A stretch of DNA of 64,000 nucleotides. Origin: Streptomyces xanthochromogenes. GTDB lineage: Bacteria; Actinomycetota; Actinomycetes; Streptomycetales; Streptomycetaceae. The notes below the pieces were generated by a model that worked only from the letters and a program-made list of their open reading frames with translations, had not been told where the DNA came from and ran no database searches. Below, piece by piece: positions 17,075-25,944 of this stretch (the stretch's first letter is position 1; the number at the start of each line of letters is the position of its first letter). The translations under genes were made by a program, and so were the position numbers. The DNA lies in the NCBI RefSeq assembly GCF_014650455.1, contig NZ_BMUZ01000001.1:496001-560000 (forward strand), written 5' to 3'.

Positions 17075-18070
17075 TCATTGACCGGTAGTGGTCGTTCCCG
17101 ATCCGCCCGGGCGACCGCCGGTGGCCGCTCCCGACGGGCCCGGGCCCGCCCGGCCCGCGGCGCAGCCGCTCTTCCCGCTCTTCAGCGTGGCGCACGCACG
17201 CGCGGCCGCCGGTCCCTGGACGGCGAGCATCTTGGTGTACGTGTCGCGGTAGGCGTCGGCCACCACCTGGTATCCGGCCGCGGCGGGCGCGCCGATCTCC
17301 ACCCGGTCGCCGGGGGCGACCTGCTTGAGCCGCGCCCAGGCGGCCCCGCAGGTCCTGCTGTAGCGCACCTCGACGACCGAGGCGCCGACCTTGGCGCTGC
17401 CCACCGTCTGCACCAACTTGTCGGTGCAGCCCATCAGTTCGGGGTCCTGGCCGGTGCAGGAAGCGGCCACGCACTTCACCCCGGCGGGCAGCACGGGCGC
17501 GGACGCGGAGTGGCTCGGGCTCGGCTTCGCCCGTGGTCTGTCGTCGCTGCCGCCGAGGTCGGTCAGGAGTACGGCGGACGTGATGACCAGGAGCGCGCCG
17601 GTCACCCCCGCCAGGAACATGACGATGCGGCGCCGGTGCCGCCCGGGTCCGTGCGGGGCCTCGGGGCCCCGCGGCGGCCGCCGGTCGGCGGGCCCCTCAT
17701 CCGCCGAAGGACCGACCGGCCGGGCGGGCCCGGGGCCGCCCGGCGCGACCCGCGCCCGCTCCGCCCCGGCGCCCTCCGGAGTGCGGTCGTGGCGCCGCTC
17801 GGAGCGGCTCCAGGCCCGCTCGGCCAGCTCCCACATGGTGATCAGATGGACGGGCTGGGTGCCGGTCACCTCGGCGAGTGCGAGGACGGCGGCCTTGGGG
17901 GCGAGGAACCGCCCACCCAGATACCGCTCCCACGACGTCCTGCTGTACCCGGTGCGGTCGGCGACCGCGGCGACGCTGAGCCCGCTGCGGTCCACCAGCC
18001 TGCGCAGCTGGCTCGCGAACTCCCTTATCTGCGGGTCGAGTTCGTCCGGCAGCGCCTTCCAGCGAGGCAT
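17075..18070 (-). CDS. XRE HTH - membrane helix - DUF2690 protein
   Basis: 331 residues. An N-terminal XRE helix-turn-helix (about 15-80: LRRLVDRSGLSVAAVADRTGYSRTSWERYLGG) is followed by a basic Pro-rich linker, one membrane helix near 148-170, and an extracellular DUF2690 domain with conserved cysteines (CVAASCTGQDPELMGC ... SRTCGAAW). A C-terminal Gly/Thr-rich tail ends the protein. The layout suggests a transmembrane one-component regulator with an external sensor. Its target is unknown; it sits alone between mdh and a two-component pair. Confidence 0.85.
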   Translation of the reverse strand: MPRWKALPDELDPQIREFASQLRRLVDRSGLSVAAVADRTGYSRTSWERYLGGRFLAPKAAVLALAEVTGTQPVHLITMWELAERAWSRSERRHDRTPEGAGAERARVAPGGPGPARPVGPSADEGPADRRPPRGPEAPHGPGRHRRRIVMFLAGVTGALLVITSAVLLTDLGGSDDRPRAKPSPSHSASAPVLPAGVKCVAASCTGQDPELMGCTDKLVQTVGSAKVGASVVEVRYSRTCGAAWARLKQVAPGDRVEIGAPAAAGYQVVADAYRDTYTKMLAVQGPAAARACATLKSGKSGCAAGRAGPGPSGAATGGRPGGSGTTTTGQ

Positions 18071-18180
18071 CGCTTCCCCCTACGTCAATCGCCACCCCAG
18101 GGATGCTCGGCCCCAGGATGTCAGTTCCCGGGGTGGTGCGCACCGGGACGAACGGAGGGGCTGGGGACGGGCACCGGAGG

Positions 18181-18846
18181 TCAGGGCCGGGGGCCGCCCG
18201 GAGTCACCAGACCGCTCTCGTACGCCACCACCACCGCCTGCGCCCGGCTGCCCAGGTCCAGTTTGCTCATGGCCCGGTTGAGGTGGGTCTTGACGGTGGC
18301 CTCGCTGATGAACAGCCGGTCGGCGATCTCCAGGTTCGACAGGCCGCAGGCGGTGAGCCGCAGCACCTCGGTCTCGCGGGCGGTGAGCGCGCCGAGTTCG
18401 GCGGCCGCCCCCGCCTCGGGCCGCCGGGCGAAGGCCTCGATCAGACGCCGGGTGACGCTCGGGGCGAAGAGCCCGTCGCCACCGCCGACCGCGGTGATCG
18501 CCGCGAGCAGCCGCTCGGGCCCGGAGTCCTTCAGGAGGAACCCGGCGGCCCCCGCGCGCAGCGCGTCGTACACGTACTCGTCGAGGTCGAAGGTGGTCAG
18601 GATGAGGATGCGGGGCGCGGGTTCGGGGGCCTCGGCCAGGATGCGCCCGGTGGCCTCGATGCCGGTCATGCCCGGCATCCGGACGTCCATGAGGATCACA
18701 TCGGGGCGGGTCGCGGCGGCCTGGTGCACCGCCTCGGCGCCGTCGCCCGCCTCGCCCACCACCTCGAACCCGGGCGCGGCCCGCAGCAGCCCGACCAGGC
18801 CTGCCCGGATGAGGAACTGGTCGTCGACGACGAGCACCCTGATCAT
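18181..18846 (-). CDS. NarL/FixJ-family response regulator
   Basis: 221 residues. The receiver domain (about 1-120) has the phosphoacceptor Asp in DVILMDVRMPG and the switch Lys in GFLLKDSGPE. A LuxR-type HTH (about 150-215: LTARETEVLRLTACGLSNLEIADRLFISEATVKTH) follows. The ATG overlaps the kinase stop codon (ATGA), so the pair is co-translated. Regulon unknown. Confidence 0.93.
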   Translation of the reverse strand: MIRVLVVDDQFLIRAGLVGLLRAAPGFEVVGEAGDGAEAVHQAAATRPDVILMDVRMPGMTGIEATGRILAEAPEPAPRILILTTFDLDEYVYDALRAGAAGFLLKDSGPERLLAAITAVGGGDGLFAPSVTRRLIEAFARRPEAGAAAELGALTARETEVLRLTACGLSNLEIADRLFISEATVKTHLNRAMSKLDLGSRAQAVVVAYESGLVTPGGPRP

Positions 18847-20009
18847 CCCGATGCGTCTTCTTCCCCCGAAAGCGCTCCTGCGGAGGTCGGCAGGGTCAGG
18901 GTCACGGCGAACCCGCCTTCGCTCCGCGGGCCGATGCTGATCGACCCGCCGTAGAGCTTGGCCCGCTCGCGCATACCAATCAAGCCGTGCCCGCCCCCCG
19001 TACGCACTCTGTCCGGAATCTCCCCCTGCCGCCCGGGCCGCGCACCCCCGTTGACGACGGAGACCGTCAACCGGTTTGCTTCGTAGCCCAGTTGGACCAC
19101 CACCGGGCTGTCCGGCGCGTGCTTCAGTACGTTGGTGAGGGCCTCCTGCACCACGCGGTAGGCGCAGAGCTCGACGCCGGGGGCCAGCGGGCGCGGGGTG
19201 CCGAGGGTGCGCAGGGTGACGTCGACGCCGCCGGCCCGGATGCGCTCGGCCAGCTCTCCCACCCGGGCGAGGCCGGGCATCGGGGCGCCGGGCACCTGGT
19301 CGTCGGCCTCGCGCAGCACCTGGAGCATCCGGCGCAGCTCCTCCAGGGCCTCGGCGCTGGTGCCGGAGATGGTGGAGAGCGCGGCCCGGGCGGTGGCGGG
19401 GTCGCTGGCGAAGACGAAGCCGGCGAGCCCGGCCTGCACGGAGATCACCGACATGTGGTGGGCCACCACGTCGTGCAACTCCCTTGCTATCCGGCCGCGT
19501 TCGGCCGCCACCTCCTGCCGGGCCCGTTCGGCCTGCTCCCGCCGCAGCTGTCGGGCGAGCTCGGTGGAGCGGCGCGCGAGCACGCCGAAGCGGAGCAGCA
19601 CCAGGGGGAAGACGAGGGCCTGGGCGACGACCGACGCCATCTGCGCGCGCGGGCTCGCCACGCCCGCGTACACCCAGGCCCCCGCCATGACGGACGCGCA
19701 GATCGCCGCCGTACGCGGACGACACAGGGACGCCACCGTGTACAGCGACAGCATCGGACCGAAGGTGGCCACGACGGGCCAGTAGCCGCCGGCCACGTAC
19801 AGCACGAAGACCAGATGGGACCAGAGCAGCACCGCGAGCGGCGCCCGGACGCGGAACGCGAGCGGCAGCCCGGCCAGCACGGCCAGTGCGTAGCCCCGGC
19901 CGTCCAGGGCGCTCCAGCCCTGCTGCGCCGACTCCCTGCCGAGCACCACGGAGACACAGGTCAGCACCACGGCCAGGAGCGCATCGGCGAACTGGGGGCG
20001 GATCCGCAT
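18843..20009 (-). CDS. Sensor histidine kinase (HisKA_3 type)
   Basis: 388 residues. Four to five N-terminal membrane helices lie in residues 1-145. A dimerisation domain follows with the phospho-His in ARELHDVVAHHMSVI, then an HATPase domain with the N box QEALTNVLKHAP and the G box GGGHGLIGMRERAKLYGG. No recognisable extracellular sensor domain, so the stimulus is probably read in the membrane. Start at ATG 20009 with a leaderless promoter. Operon with the downstream response regulator. Confidence 0.92.
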   Translation of the reverse strand: MRIRPQFADALLAVVLTCVSVVLGRESAQQGWSALDGRGYALAVLAGLPLAFRVRAPLAVLLWSHLVFVLYVAGGYWPVVATFGPMLSLYTVASLCRPRTAAICASVMAGAWVYAGVASPRAQMASVVAQALVFPLVLLRFGVLARRSTELARQLRREQAERARQEVAAERGRIARELHDVVAHHMSVISVQAGLAGFVFASDPATARAALSTISGTSAEALEELRRMLQVLREADDQVPGAPMPGLARVGELAERIRAGGVDVTLRTLGTPRPLAPGVELCAYRVVQEALTNVLKHAPDSPVVVQLGYEANRLTVSVVNGGARPGRQGEIPDRVRTGGGHGLIGMRERAKLYGGSISIGPRSEGGFAVTLTLPTSAGALSGEEDASG

Positions 20010-20015
20010 CGTCGC

Positions 20016-20047
20016 AGCGTAGCCGCGGTGTCGAAGGCGGGCGTCAA
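20016..20047 (-). promoter_or_regulatory. Leaderless promoter of the histidine kinase gene
   Basis: Minus strand: TTGACG (20042-20047), 20-nt spacer, TACGCT (20016-20021), then 6 nt to the ATG at 20009. The spacer is long, but the -10 placement fits a leaderless transcript. Confidence 0.5.
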
Positions 20048-20286
20048 CTTCGCGCGGTACCGCGGAAGTTGCAGGAGCCAGCGCGGCTACCGCCGTGGTC
20101 GTGGCGGGAGTTCAACCCGGCGCGGGACGACCGGGGCGGGGCCGCGCCCGTAGCTTCTTGGTCCAGCAGCACCACGGCTCCGGCCGACCGCCGGCACCGC
20201 CTGAACGCGCACCACGACGTTCAGCTCCTGGGTGGTCGACAAGATCCGCACCAGCTTCGCGTCCAGCTGCTGACGCGACCGGCACG

Positions 20287-20322
20287 ACGGCCCGCACTCA
20301 CCCGGGGGAGAGTGCGGGCCGT
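20287..20322 (-). terminator. Terminator of the folD-DUF3017 operon
   Basis: Perfect 13-bp stem (ACGGCCCGCACTC and complement) with a 10-nt loop, 18 bp beyond the stop codon at 20341. Confidence 0.8.
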
Positions 20323-20340
20323 CCACCGTCGCGGAGGGGG

Positions 20341-20838
20341 CTAGCGGACCGTGAAGTGGACCGCGTCCTCCAGGAACGGCACGTTCAGCCAGGGCCGGGG
20401 CTGCGCCATGAGGGAGAGCAGCACGATGGCCACGCCGAGCACCCCGTACGTGGAGATGTCGGTGAAACGGGACCTGACGGCGAGCATCCCGACGGACGGC
20501 AGCGTCCAGCGCAGGGCCGCGCCCGCCATCAGGGCGGCACCGATGATGATGAGCCCGATCCGGAAGGCCTGACCGAACGGCTCGGTCGCCACTATCAGGA
20601 GCCCGAGGCCGACCGCGACCAGGACCGAGAGCAGCGGCCACTGACGGGCGGGTGCGGAGGCGTCACGGGGTGCGGCGCGGCCACCGCCCTCCGGGCGCGC
20701 GGTGTCGCGCGTGACGGAGGGGAACCGCCGCGAGCCGCCCGCGCGGGCCGGCGCCGACGGCGCGTCCGCTGCGGACTCGCCCTCGGCGGACGGCTGCTCC
20801 GCGTCCTTCGACGGCTCGTGACTCGTACCAGCACCCAT
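20341..20838 (-). CDS. DUF3017 membrane protein
   Basis: 165 residues. The charged, disordered N-terminus (1-65) is followed by three membrane helices in the DUF3017 domain (WPLLSVLVAVGLGLLIVATEPF..., GLIIIGAALMAGAALRWTLPSVGMLAVRSR...). Starts 17 bp after folD and shares its terminator; the folD-DUF3017 pairing is typical of streptomycetes. Function unknown. Confidence 0.88.
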   Translation of the reverse strand: MGAGTSHEPSKDAEQPSAEGESAADAPSAPARAGGSRRFPSVTRDTARPEGGGRAAPRDASAPARQWPLLSVLVAVGLGLLIVATEPFGQAFRIGLIIIGAALMAGAALRWTLPSVGMLAVRSRFTDISTYGVLGVAIVLLSLMAQPRPWLNVPFLEDAVHFTVR

Positions 20839-20855
20839 GCCTCGGACCCTTCCGG

Positions 20856-21716
20856 TCAGTGCGCGGCGGCGGCGAGCTCGGCCGCCTCGACGACGTTGAC
20901 GAGCAGTTGGGCGCGGGTCATCGGGCCGACCCCGCCCGGGTTCGGCGACAGCCAGCCGGCCACCTCGGCGACTCCGGGGTGCACATCGCCGACGATCTTG
21001 CCGCTCTCGTCGCGGCTGACGCCGACGTCGAGCACGGCCGCGCCCGGCTTCACGTCCTCCGGCTTGATCAGGTGCGGGACGCCGGCCGCGGCGATGACGA
21101 TGTCCGCCAGCTTCAGGTGCGCCGACAGGTCGCGCGTGCCGGTGTGGCACTGGGTGACCGTCGCGTTCTCGGAGCGGCGGGTGAGCAGCAGCGGCATCGA
21201 GCGCCCGATGGTGACCCCGCGCCCTACCACGACGACCTCGGCCCCGTTGATCTCCACGCCGTGCTTGCGGAGCAACTGGATGATGCCGTACGGCGTGCAG
21301 GGCAGCGGGCCCGGCTCGTTGAGGACCAGGCGTCCGAGGTTCGTCGGGTGCAGACCGTCGGCGTCCTTCGCCGGGTCCATCAGCTCCAGGATGCGGTTCT
21401 CGTCGATGCCCTTGGGCAGCGGCAGCTGGACGATGTAGCCGGTGCAGGCGGGGTCCTCGTTCAACTCCCGCACCACCGACTCGATCTCGTCCTGCGTCGC
21501 CGTCGCGGGCAGCTCGCGCTGGATGGAGGCGATGCCGACCTGGGCGCAGTCGCGGTGCTTGCCCGCGACGTACTTCTGGCTGCCGGGGTCCTCCCCGACC
21601 AGCACGGTTCCCAGGCCGGGCGTGACGCCCCGCTCCTTCAGGGCCGCCACGCGGACGGCCAGTTCGGACTTGATCGCTGCGGCGGTGGCCTTGCCATCGA
21701 GAATCTGGGCGGTCAT
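20856..21716 (-). CDS. folD: Bifunctional methylene-THF dehydrogenase/methenyl-THF cyclohydrolase
   Basis: 286 residues. Converts 5,10-methylene-THF to 10-formyl-THF, the formyl donor used by PurN and PurH (encoded 1-4 kb away). Family motifs: [14 protein letters not shown] (active-site Lys), [28 protein letters not shown] (NADP site) and the C-terminal [10 protein letters not shown]. The start at ATG 21716 ([12 protein letters not shown]) is family-typical, though its ribosome site is weak. No ZTP aptamer in its leader, unlike glyA. Confidence 0.96.
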   Translation of the reverse strand: MTAQILDGKATAAAIKSELAVRVAALKERGVTPGLGTVLVGEDPGSQKYVAGKHRDCAQVGIASIQRELPATATQDEIESVVRELNEDPACTGYIVQLPLPKGIDENRILELMDPAKDADGLHPTNLGRLVLNEPGPLPCTPYGIIQLLRKHGVEINGAEVVVVGRGVTIGRSMPLLLTRRSENATVTQCHTGTRDLSAHLKLADIVIAAAGVPHLIKPEDVKPGAAVLDVGVSRDESGKIVGDVHPGVAEVAGWLSPNPGGVGPMTRAQLLVNVVEAAELAAAAH

Positions 21717-21922
21717 GTTTCCCATTCTTTCAGGGCGACGCATGATCGCCCAAGTTGCACTTGCACAACACATCCAGCAACCGGCTGGACAAACTTATGT
21801 CTTATTTAGAACGATGATCCGCGCAGTGCCGCGGGCAGTGCCGGGGGGCAATCCGCTCAGAACAGCTATTCCTCCGCTCGGGCCGCGTCGTCCCCGCAAC
21901 ACCCAACGGAGGAAAATCCGTC

Positions 21923-22534
21923 ATGAGCTTCGGCGACCCGAACAACCCCTACGGGCAGCAGCCCCAGCAGCCCCCGCAGGGCGGCCCGTACGGCCAGCAG
22001 CCGGGTCAGCCCGGCTACGGCTACCCGCAGGGCCAGCAGGCCCCCCAGGGCGTCCCCCCGCAGGGTTACGGCTACCCGCAGCAGCCGTACGGCGGTGGCC
22101 CCGCCGGACCGCAGACGATGCCCGGAACCGTCTCCGCGGCCCGCGTGATGCTGTGGGTCATCGCCGGCCTCCAGGCCATCGGTGCCGTGATCATGACGAT
22201 CGGGGCGGTCGGCGTGAGCGCCGCGAAGGACCAGGCCGCGGCCCGGGACGACGTCCAGTTCCAGCAGCTCGCCGACTACCCGGTGGGCGTGCTCTACGTG
22301 ATCGCGGCCTTCGCGGTGGCCTGGCTCGTGTTCGCCATCGTGCTCGCCGTGAAGTTCGGCAAGGGCGGCAACGGACTGCGCGTCACCACGATGGTTTTCG
22401 CCATTGTGACCGCGGTGCTCGGCATCTACCCGTTCGTCCTCATCGGGCTGATCCACACGGTACTGGCCATCCTGATAGCCGTGTTCGTCGGCAAGGAGAG
22501 CGGCGCCCAGTGGTTCAAGCGCCCGCGGTACTGA
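21923..22534 (+). CDS. PGQ-repeat membrane protein
   Basis: 203 residues. The first 70 are a low-complexity Pro/Gly/Gln/Tyr region (PYGQQP, GYGYPQGQQ repeats) of the kind seen in streptomycete surface or scaffold proteins. Three to four membrane helices follow (VMLWVIAGLQAIGAVIMTIGAV, VLYVIAAFAVAWLVFAIVLAV, then two more). A strong GGAGGAAAA site precedes the ATG. Monocistronic between folD and purH. Function unknown. Confidence 0.82.
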   Translation: MSFGDPNNPYGQQPQQPPQGGPYGQQPGQPGYGYPQGQQAPQGVPPQGYGYPQQPYGGGPAGPQTMPGTVSAARVMLWVIAGLQAIGAVIMTIGAVGVSAAKDQAAARDDVQFQQLADYPVGVLYVIAAFAVAWLVFAIVLAVKFGKGGNGLRVTTMVFAIVTAVLGIYPFVLIGLIHTVLAILIAVFVGKESGAQWFKRPRY

Positions 22535-22575
22535 GCCGGTGAGCCTCGGACCGTCGGGCTCCGACCGCTGAACAC

Positions 22576-22607
22576 GAGGGCCGCATCCCGCACGGGGTGC
22601 GGCCCTC
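22576..22607. terminator. Bidirectional terminator between gene 21923 and purH
   Basis: 14-bp stem with one G-T wobble (GAGGGCCGCATCCC / GGGGTGCGGCCCTC) and a 4-nt loop, between convergent genes. Confidence 0.8.
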
Positions 22608-22620
22608 GCGCTGTCCGGGG

Positions 22621-24195
22621 TCAGTGGAAGAAGTGCCGCGTGCCGGTGAAGTACATCGTCACGCCCGCCTTCTTCGCCGCCTCGACCACCAGCTCGTCGC
22701 GGACCGAACCGCCGGGCTGGACCACGGCCTTGACCCCGGCGTTCGCCAGGATCTCGAAGCCGTCGGGGAACGGGAAGAACGCGTCGGACGCGGCGTACGA
22801 GCCCCGCGCCCGCTCCTCGCCGGCCCGCTCCACCGCGAGCTTCGCGGAGTCGACCCGGTTGACCTGACCCATGCCGACGCCGACCGACGCCTGGTCCTTG
22901 GCGAGCAGGATCGCGTTGGACTTGACGGCCCGGCAGGCCACCCAGGCGAAGGCGAGCTCCTTCAACTCGGCCTCGTCCAGGGCCTCTCCGCTGGCCAGCG
23001 TCCAGTTCGCGGGGTCGTCGCCCTCGGCCTGGAAGAGGTCGGTGTGCTGGAGCACCGCGCCGCCCGAGATCGACTTGAGGTCGCCCGGCTGGTGCGGGGT
23101 GCCGTCCACCTTGAGCACCCGGATGTTCTTCTTGCGAGCCAGCACCTCGACCGCGCCGTCCTCGTAGTCCGGGGCCGCGATGACCTCGGTGAAGATCTCG
23201 GCGACCTGCTCGGCCATCGCCACCGTCACCGGCCGGTTCACGGCGATGACACCGCCGAACGCGGACAGCGGGTCGCACTCGTGCGCCTTGCGGTGCGCGG
23301 CCGCGAGGTCCGCGTCGACCGCGATGCCGCACGGGTTGGCGTGCTTGATGATCGCGACGCAGGGCTCGTCGTGGTCGTAGGCGGCGCGGCGCGCGGCCTC
23401 GGTGTCCACGTAGTTGTTGAAGGACATCTCCTTGCCGTGCAGCTGCTCGGCGTTGGCGAGCCCGCCCGGCCGCCCGTCGGTGTAGAGGGCCGCGGCCTGG
23501 TGCGGGTTCTCGCCGTAGCGCAGCGCCGACTTGCGCTCCCAGGTGGCGCCGAGGAACTCGGGCAGCGGGGCCTCGCCCTCCTCGGGCGCGTACACGTTGG
23601 TCATCCAGGACGCCACGGCCACGTCGTACGCGGCGGTGTGCTGGAAGGCCTCGGCCGCGAGGCGCTTGCGGGCGGTCAGGTCGAAGCCGCCGTTCTTCAC
23701 GGCGTCGAGCACGGCCGCGTACCGCTGCGGGCTGGTGACCACGGCGACCGAGGGGTGGTTCTTGGCGGCGGCGCGGACCATCGAGGGGCCGCCGATGTCG
23801 ATCTGCTCCACGCACTCGTCGGGGCTCGCGCCGGAGGCGACGGTCTCCTTGAACGGGTAGAGGTTGACCACGACCAGCTCGAAGGGCCGCACGCCCAGCT
23901 CGTCGAGCTGGGCCCGGTGGGCGTCCAGGCGCAGGTCGGCGAGGATGCCCGCGTGCACCTTGGGGTGCAGCGTCTTGACCCGCCCGTCGAGACACTCGGG
24001 GAACCCGGTGAGCTCCTCGACCTTGGTGACGGGCACCCCGGCGGCGGCGATCTTCGCGGCGGTCGACCCGGTGGACACCAGCTCTACCCCGGCCGCGTGG
24101 AGCCCTTGCGCCAGCTCCTCCAGGCCCGTCTTGTCGTAGACGCTGACCAGCGCCCGCCGGATGGGCTTGACGGTGTCCGTACTAACCGAGTTCAC
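22621..24195 (-). CDS. purH: Bifunctional AICAR formyltransferase/IMP cyclohydrolase
   Basis: 524 residues; catalyses the last two steps of IMP synthesis. The N-terminal cyclohydrolase (MGS-like) domain is visible as [20 protein letters not shown] and [15 protein letters not shown], and the transformylase as [24 protein letters not shown] and [14 protein letters not shown] 24195 is chosen because it gives the family-typical length and has GAAAGG upstream; it overlaps the 3' end of purN by 14 nt. The substrate ZMP/AICAR is the ligand class sensed by the glyA riboswitch in this window. Confidence 0.96.
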   Translation of the reverse strand: MNSVSTDTVKPIRRALVSVYDKTGLEELAQGLHAAGVELVSTGSTAAKIAAAGVPVTKVEELTGFPECLDGRVKTLHPKVHAGILADLRLDAHRAQLDELGVRPFELVVVNLYPFKETVASGASPDECVEQIDIGGPSMVRAAAKNHPSVAVVTSPQRYAAVLDAVKNGGFDLTARKRLAAEAFQHTAAYDVAVASWMTNVYAPEEGEAPLPEFLGATWERKSALRYGENPHQAAALYTDGRPGGLANAEQLHGKEMSFNNYVDTEAARRAAYDHDEPCVAIIKHANPCGIAVDADLAAAHRKAHECDPLSAFGGVIAVNRPVTVAMAEQVAEIFTEVIAAPDYEDGAVEVLARKKNIRVLKVDGTPHQPGDLKSISGGAVLQHTDLFQAEGDDPANWTLASGEALDEAELKELAFAWVACRAVKSNAILLAKDQASVGVGMGQVNRVDSAKLAVERAGEERARGSYAASDAFFPFPDGFEILANAGVKAVVQPGGSVRDELVVEAAKKAGVTMYFTGTRHFFH

Positions 24196-24853
24196 CGATC
24201 TGAACCTTTCGTCCCTCAATGCGGTAGCCGTTACGGGCCAGACGCCCCACGACATCGACGAGCAGCCGTCGCTCGACTTCCTTGATCCGCTCGTGCAGAG
24301 CGGCTTCATCGTCCTCGTCCCGGATCTCGACCACGCCCTGGGCGATGATCGGGCCGGTGTCGACGCCGTCGTCGACGAAGTGGACGGTGCACCCGGTCAC
24401 CCTGGCGCCGTACGCGAGCGCGTCGCGTACGCCATGGGCTCCGGGAAAACTGGGCAGCAGCGCGGGGTGGGTGTTGACCACCCGGCCGCCGAACCGGGCG
24501 AGGAACTCCTTGCCCACGATCTTCATGAACCCGGCCGAGACGACCAGGTCCGGCGCGTAGGCCCCGGTGGCCGCCGCGAGCGCCGCGTCCCACTCCTCGC
24601 GCGAGCCGTGGTCCTTGACCCGGCAGACGAAGGTCGGGATGCCGGCCCGCTCGGCGCGCTCCAGGCCGACGATGGAATCCCGGTCGGCGCCGACCGCCAC
24701 GATCTCGGCGCCGTAGCCGCCCGGATCGGCGGCGATGGCGTCGAGCAGGGCCTGCAGATTCGTACCGGAGCCGGACACCAGCACCACCAGGCGGGCGGGG
24801 CGAGGTGTTCTTCCGGGCGGAGAGGCGGACGCGGAGGGGGGCGGGGAGGCCAC
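24182..24853 (-). CDS. purN: Phosphoribosylglycinamide formyltransferase
   Basis: 223 residues. Transfers the formyl group of 10-formyl-THF to GAR in purine synthesis. After a variable Pro/Ser-rich N-terminus come [19 protein letters not shown], the catalytic [21 protein letters not shown] (catalytic His) and [19 protein letters not shown] start at 24853. First gene of the purNH operon. Confidence 0.96.
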   Translation of the reverse strand: MASPPPSASASPPGRTPRPARLVVLVSGSGTNLQALLDAIAADPGGYGAEIVAVGADRDSIVGLERAERAGIPTFVCRVKDHGSREEWDAALAAATGAYAPDLVVSAGFMKIVGKEFLARFGGRVVNTHPALLPSFPGAHGVRDALAYGARVTGCTVHFVDDGVDTGPIIAQGVVEIRDEDDEAALHERIKEVERRLLVDVVGRLARNGYRIEGRKVQIGELG

Positions 24854-24871
24854 AGCGGGGCTCTTTCTCGC

Positions 24872-24898
24872 GGTCGTACGTCTTTGTGTGGTCGTACG
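24872..24898 (-). promoter_or_regulatory. Two direct GGTCGTACG repeats in the purN leader
   Basis: Two identical 9-bp copies (24872-24880 and 24890-24898, plus-strand sequence), 18 bp apart centre to centre, between the purN -10 box and its start codon. Each includes the palindrome CGTACG. Possible regulator site. Confidence 0.35.
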
Positions 24899-24925
24899 AA
24901 CGAATCGTGCCCCTCGATACGGGGA

Positions 24926-24953
24926 ACTCTACGAAAGCGCCGACCGTCAGCAA
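24926..24953 (-). promoter_or_regulatory. purN-purH promoter
   Basis: Minus strand: TTGCTG (24948-24953), 16-nt spacer, TAGAGT (24926-24931). Gives a leader of about 65 nt. Confidence 0.5.
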
Positions 24954-25030
24954 CGATACCGGCACACCGGACGGCCCCCACGGGACGGGGGCCGGACCGC
25001 CAGGTAGCGTCTGGGAGGACGCCGCGAGAC

Positions 25031-25042
25031 GAGACCTGTCTC
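25031..25042. promoter_or_regulatory. Short palindrome upstream of gene 25117
   Basis: GAGAC-CT-GTCTC, with a further GAGAC directly before it (25026-25030). Resembles small TetR-type operators, but nothing else supports this. Confidence 0.25.
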
Positions 25043-25116
25043 ACTTACTTGTTTGCGAGATGCGACCCCCTGGCCCGACCGGCCGGTGACGGGTCCGAGG
25101 GGAAGACGTTCACCAG

Positions 25117-25908
25117 ATGCCGGACCGACGCCACCAGCTGTTCGCAGCCCGCCAGTCCTCCACCCCCGGCTCCCCTCGTCCCGCGGACCCGGGGAGCTCG
25201 GGGCCCGAGGGCTCAGGAAGCGGCACCGGAGCGGGCTCCGACGACAATCCCTTCGCGCCGCCGCCGGAGGGCAGCCCCGACCAGCCCTGGCAGCCGCGCC
25301 GGCCGGCCTCGGGCGAGGGCGAGGGCGACGGCCGGCAGGGCTCGCCCTGGGGGAGCCAGTGGAGCGACCGCCAGCCGGGCCGGGCGCCGGGCGGCTTCGG
25401 CCGGCGGCCCGAGCGCCCCGAGGGCGGCCCGGGCCAGAACCCGCCGCCCCCGCCCGGCCTGCGCTGGGACCCCACGGACCCGGCCCAGCGCCGCGCCCGG
25501 TACGCCCTGCTCTCCGGGATGTGGGCCTTCTTCTTCGCCCTGTTCGACATGCCCGAGGTCGCGCTGCTCCTGGGCGCGCTCGGCCTGTACTGGGCGATCA
25601 GCTCGCTGCGTGCGAAGCCGAAGCCGCCCGAGGCCCCCTCCGCGACCTCCCCCGCGCCCGCGACCCCGCCGGTGCCCGCGGCACCCCCCGCGCCCCCGGC
25701 TTCGGGCAAGCCGCAGGTGACGGCGGCGGTGACCGGCCTGGTCACGGCGGTCCTCGCGCTGGCCGTGGTGGCGTCGAGCTTCACGATGCAGCTCGTGTAC
25801 CGCGACTACTACACCTGCGTGGACGACGCCCTGACCAAGACGGGCCAGCTCTCCTGCAACGACCTCCTCCCCCACAAGCTGGTCCCGCTGTTCGGTGTGA
25901 AGGAGTAG
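25117..25908 (+). CDS. Pro/Gly-rich membrane protein of unknown function
   Basis: 263 residues. The first 120 are disordered and rich in Pro/Gly/Ser/Arg. Two adjacent membrane helices follow near 135-175 (LLSGMWAFFFALFDMPEVALLLGALGLYWAI), then a Pro/Ala linker, a third helix near 205-230, and a short external tail with two cysteines (YYTCVDDALTKTGQLSCNDLL), probably disulfide-bonded. A GAGACCTGTCTC palindrome lies upstream at 25031-25042. Convergent with the DUF6350 gene, only 36 bp apart. Confidence 0.8.
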   Translation: MPDRRHQLFAARQSSTPGSPRPADPGSSGPEGSGSGTGAGSDDNPFAPPPEGSPDQPWQPRRPASGEGEGDGRQGSPWGSQWSDRQPGRAPGGFGRRPERPEGGPGQNPPPPPGLRWDPTDPAQRRARYALLSGMWAFFFALFDMPEVALLLGALGLYWAISSLRAKPKPPEAPSATSPAPATPPVPAAPPAPPASGKPQVTAAVTGLVTAVLALAVVASSFTMQLVYRDYYTCVDDALTKTGQLSCNDLLPHKLVPLFGVKE

Positions 25909-25944
25909 CCCCTCCGGCACCCGACAGGCGGGCCCCGCCCGGTC

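Larger units (their letters stand above)
20010..20340. other. Gene-free gap between DUF3017 and kinase genes
   Basis: 331 bp holding the kinase promoter at the left (20016-20047) and the DUF3017 terminator at the right (20287-20322). I see no credible gene between them. Confidence 0.5.

Noticed and set aside
20095..20290. A tRNA or small gene in the gap right of DUF3017 (a GGGAGTTCAACCC stretch looked T-arm-like)
   Set aside because: No anticodon arm, D arm or acceptor stem can be formed around it, and no ORF there has a ribosome site.
21717..21922. ZTP riboswitch upstream of folD
   Set aside because: No ACTGGC, GGGGA or CCGCCTGGGC blocks in either strand of the leader. The same holds upstream of purN (24854-25116).
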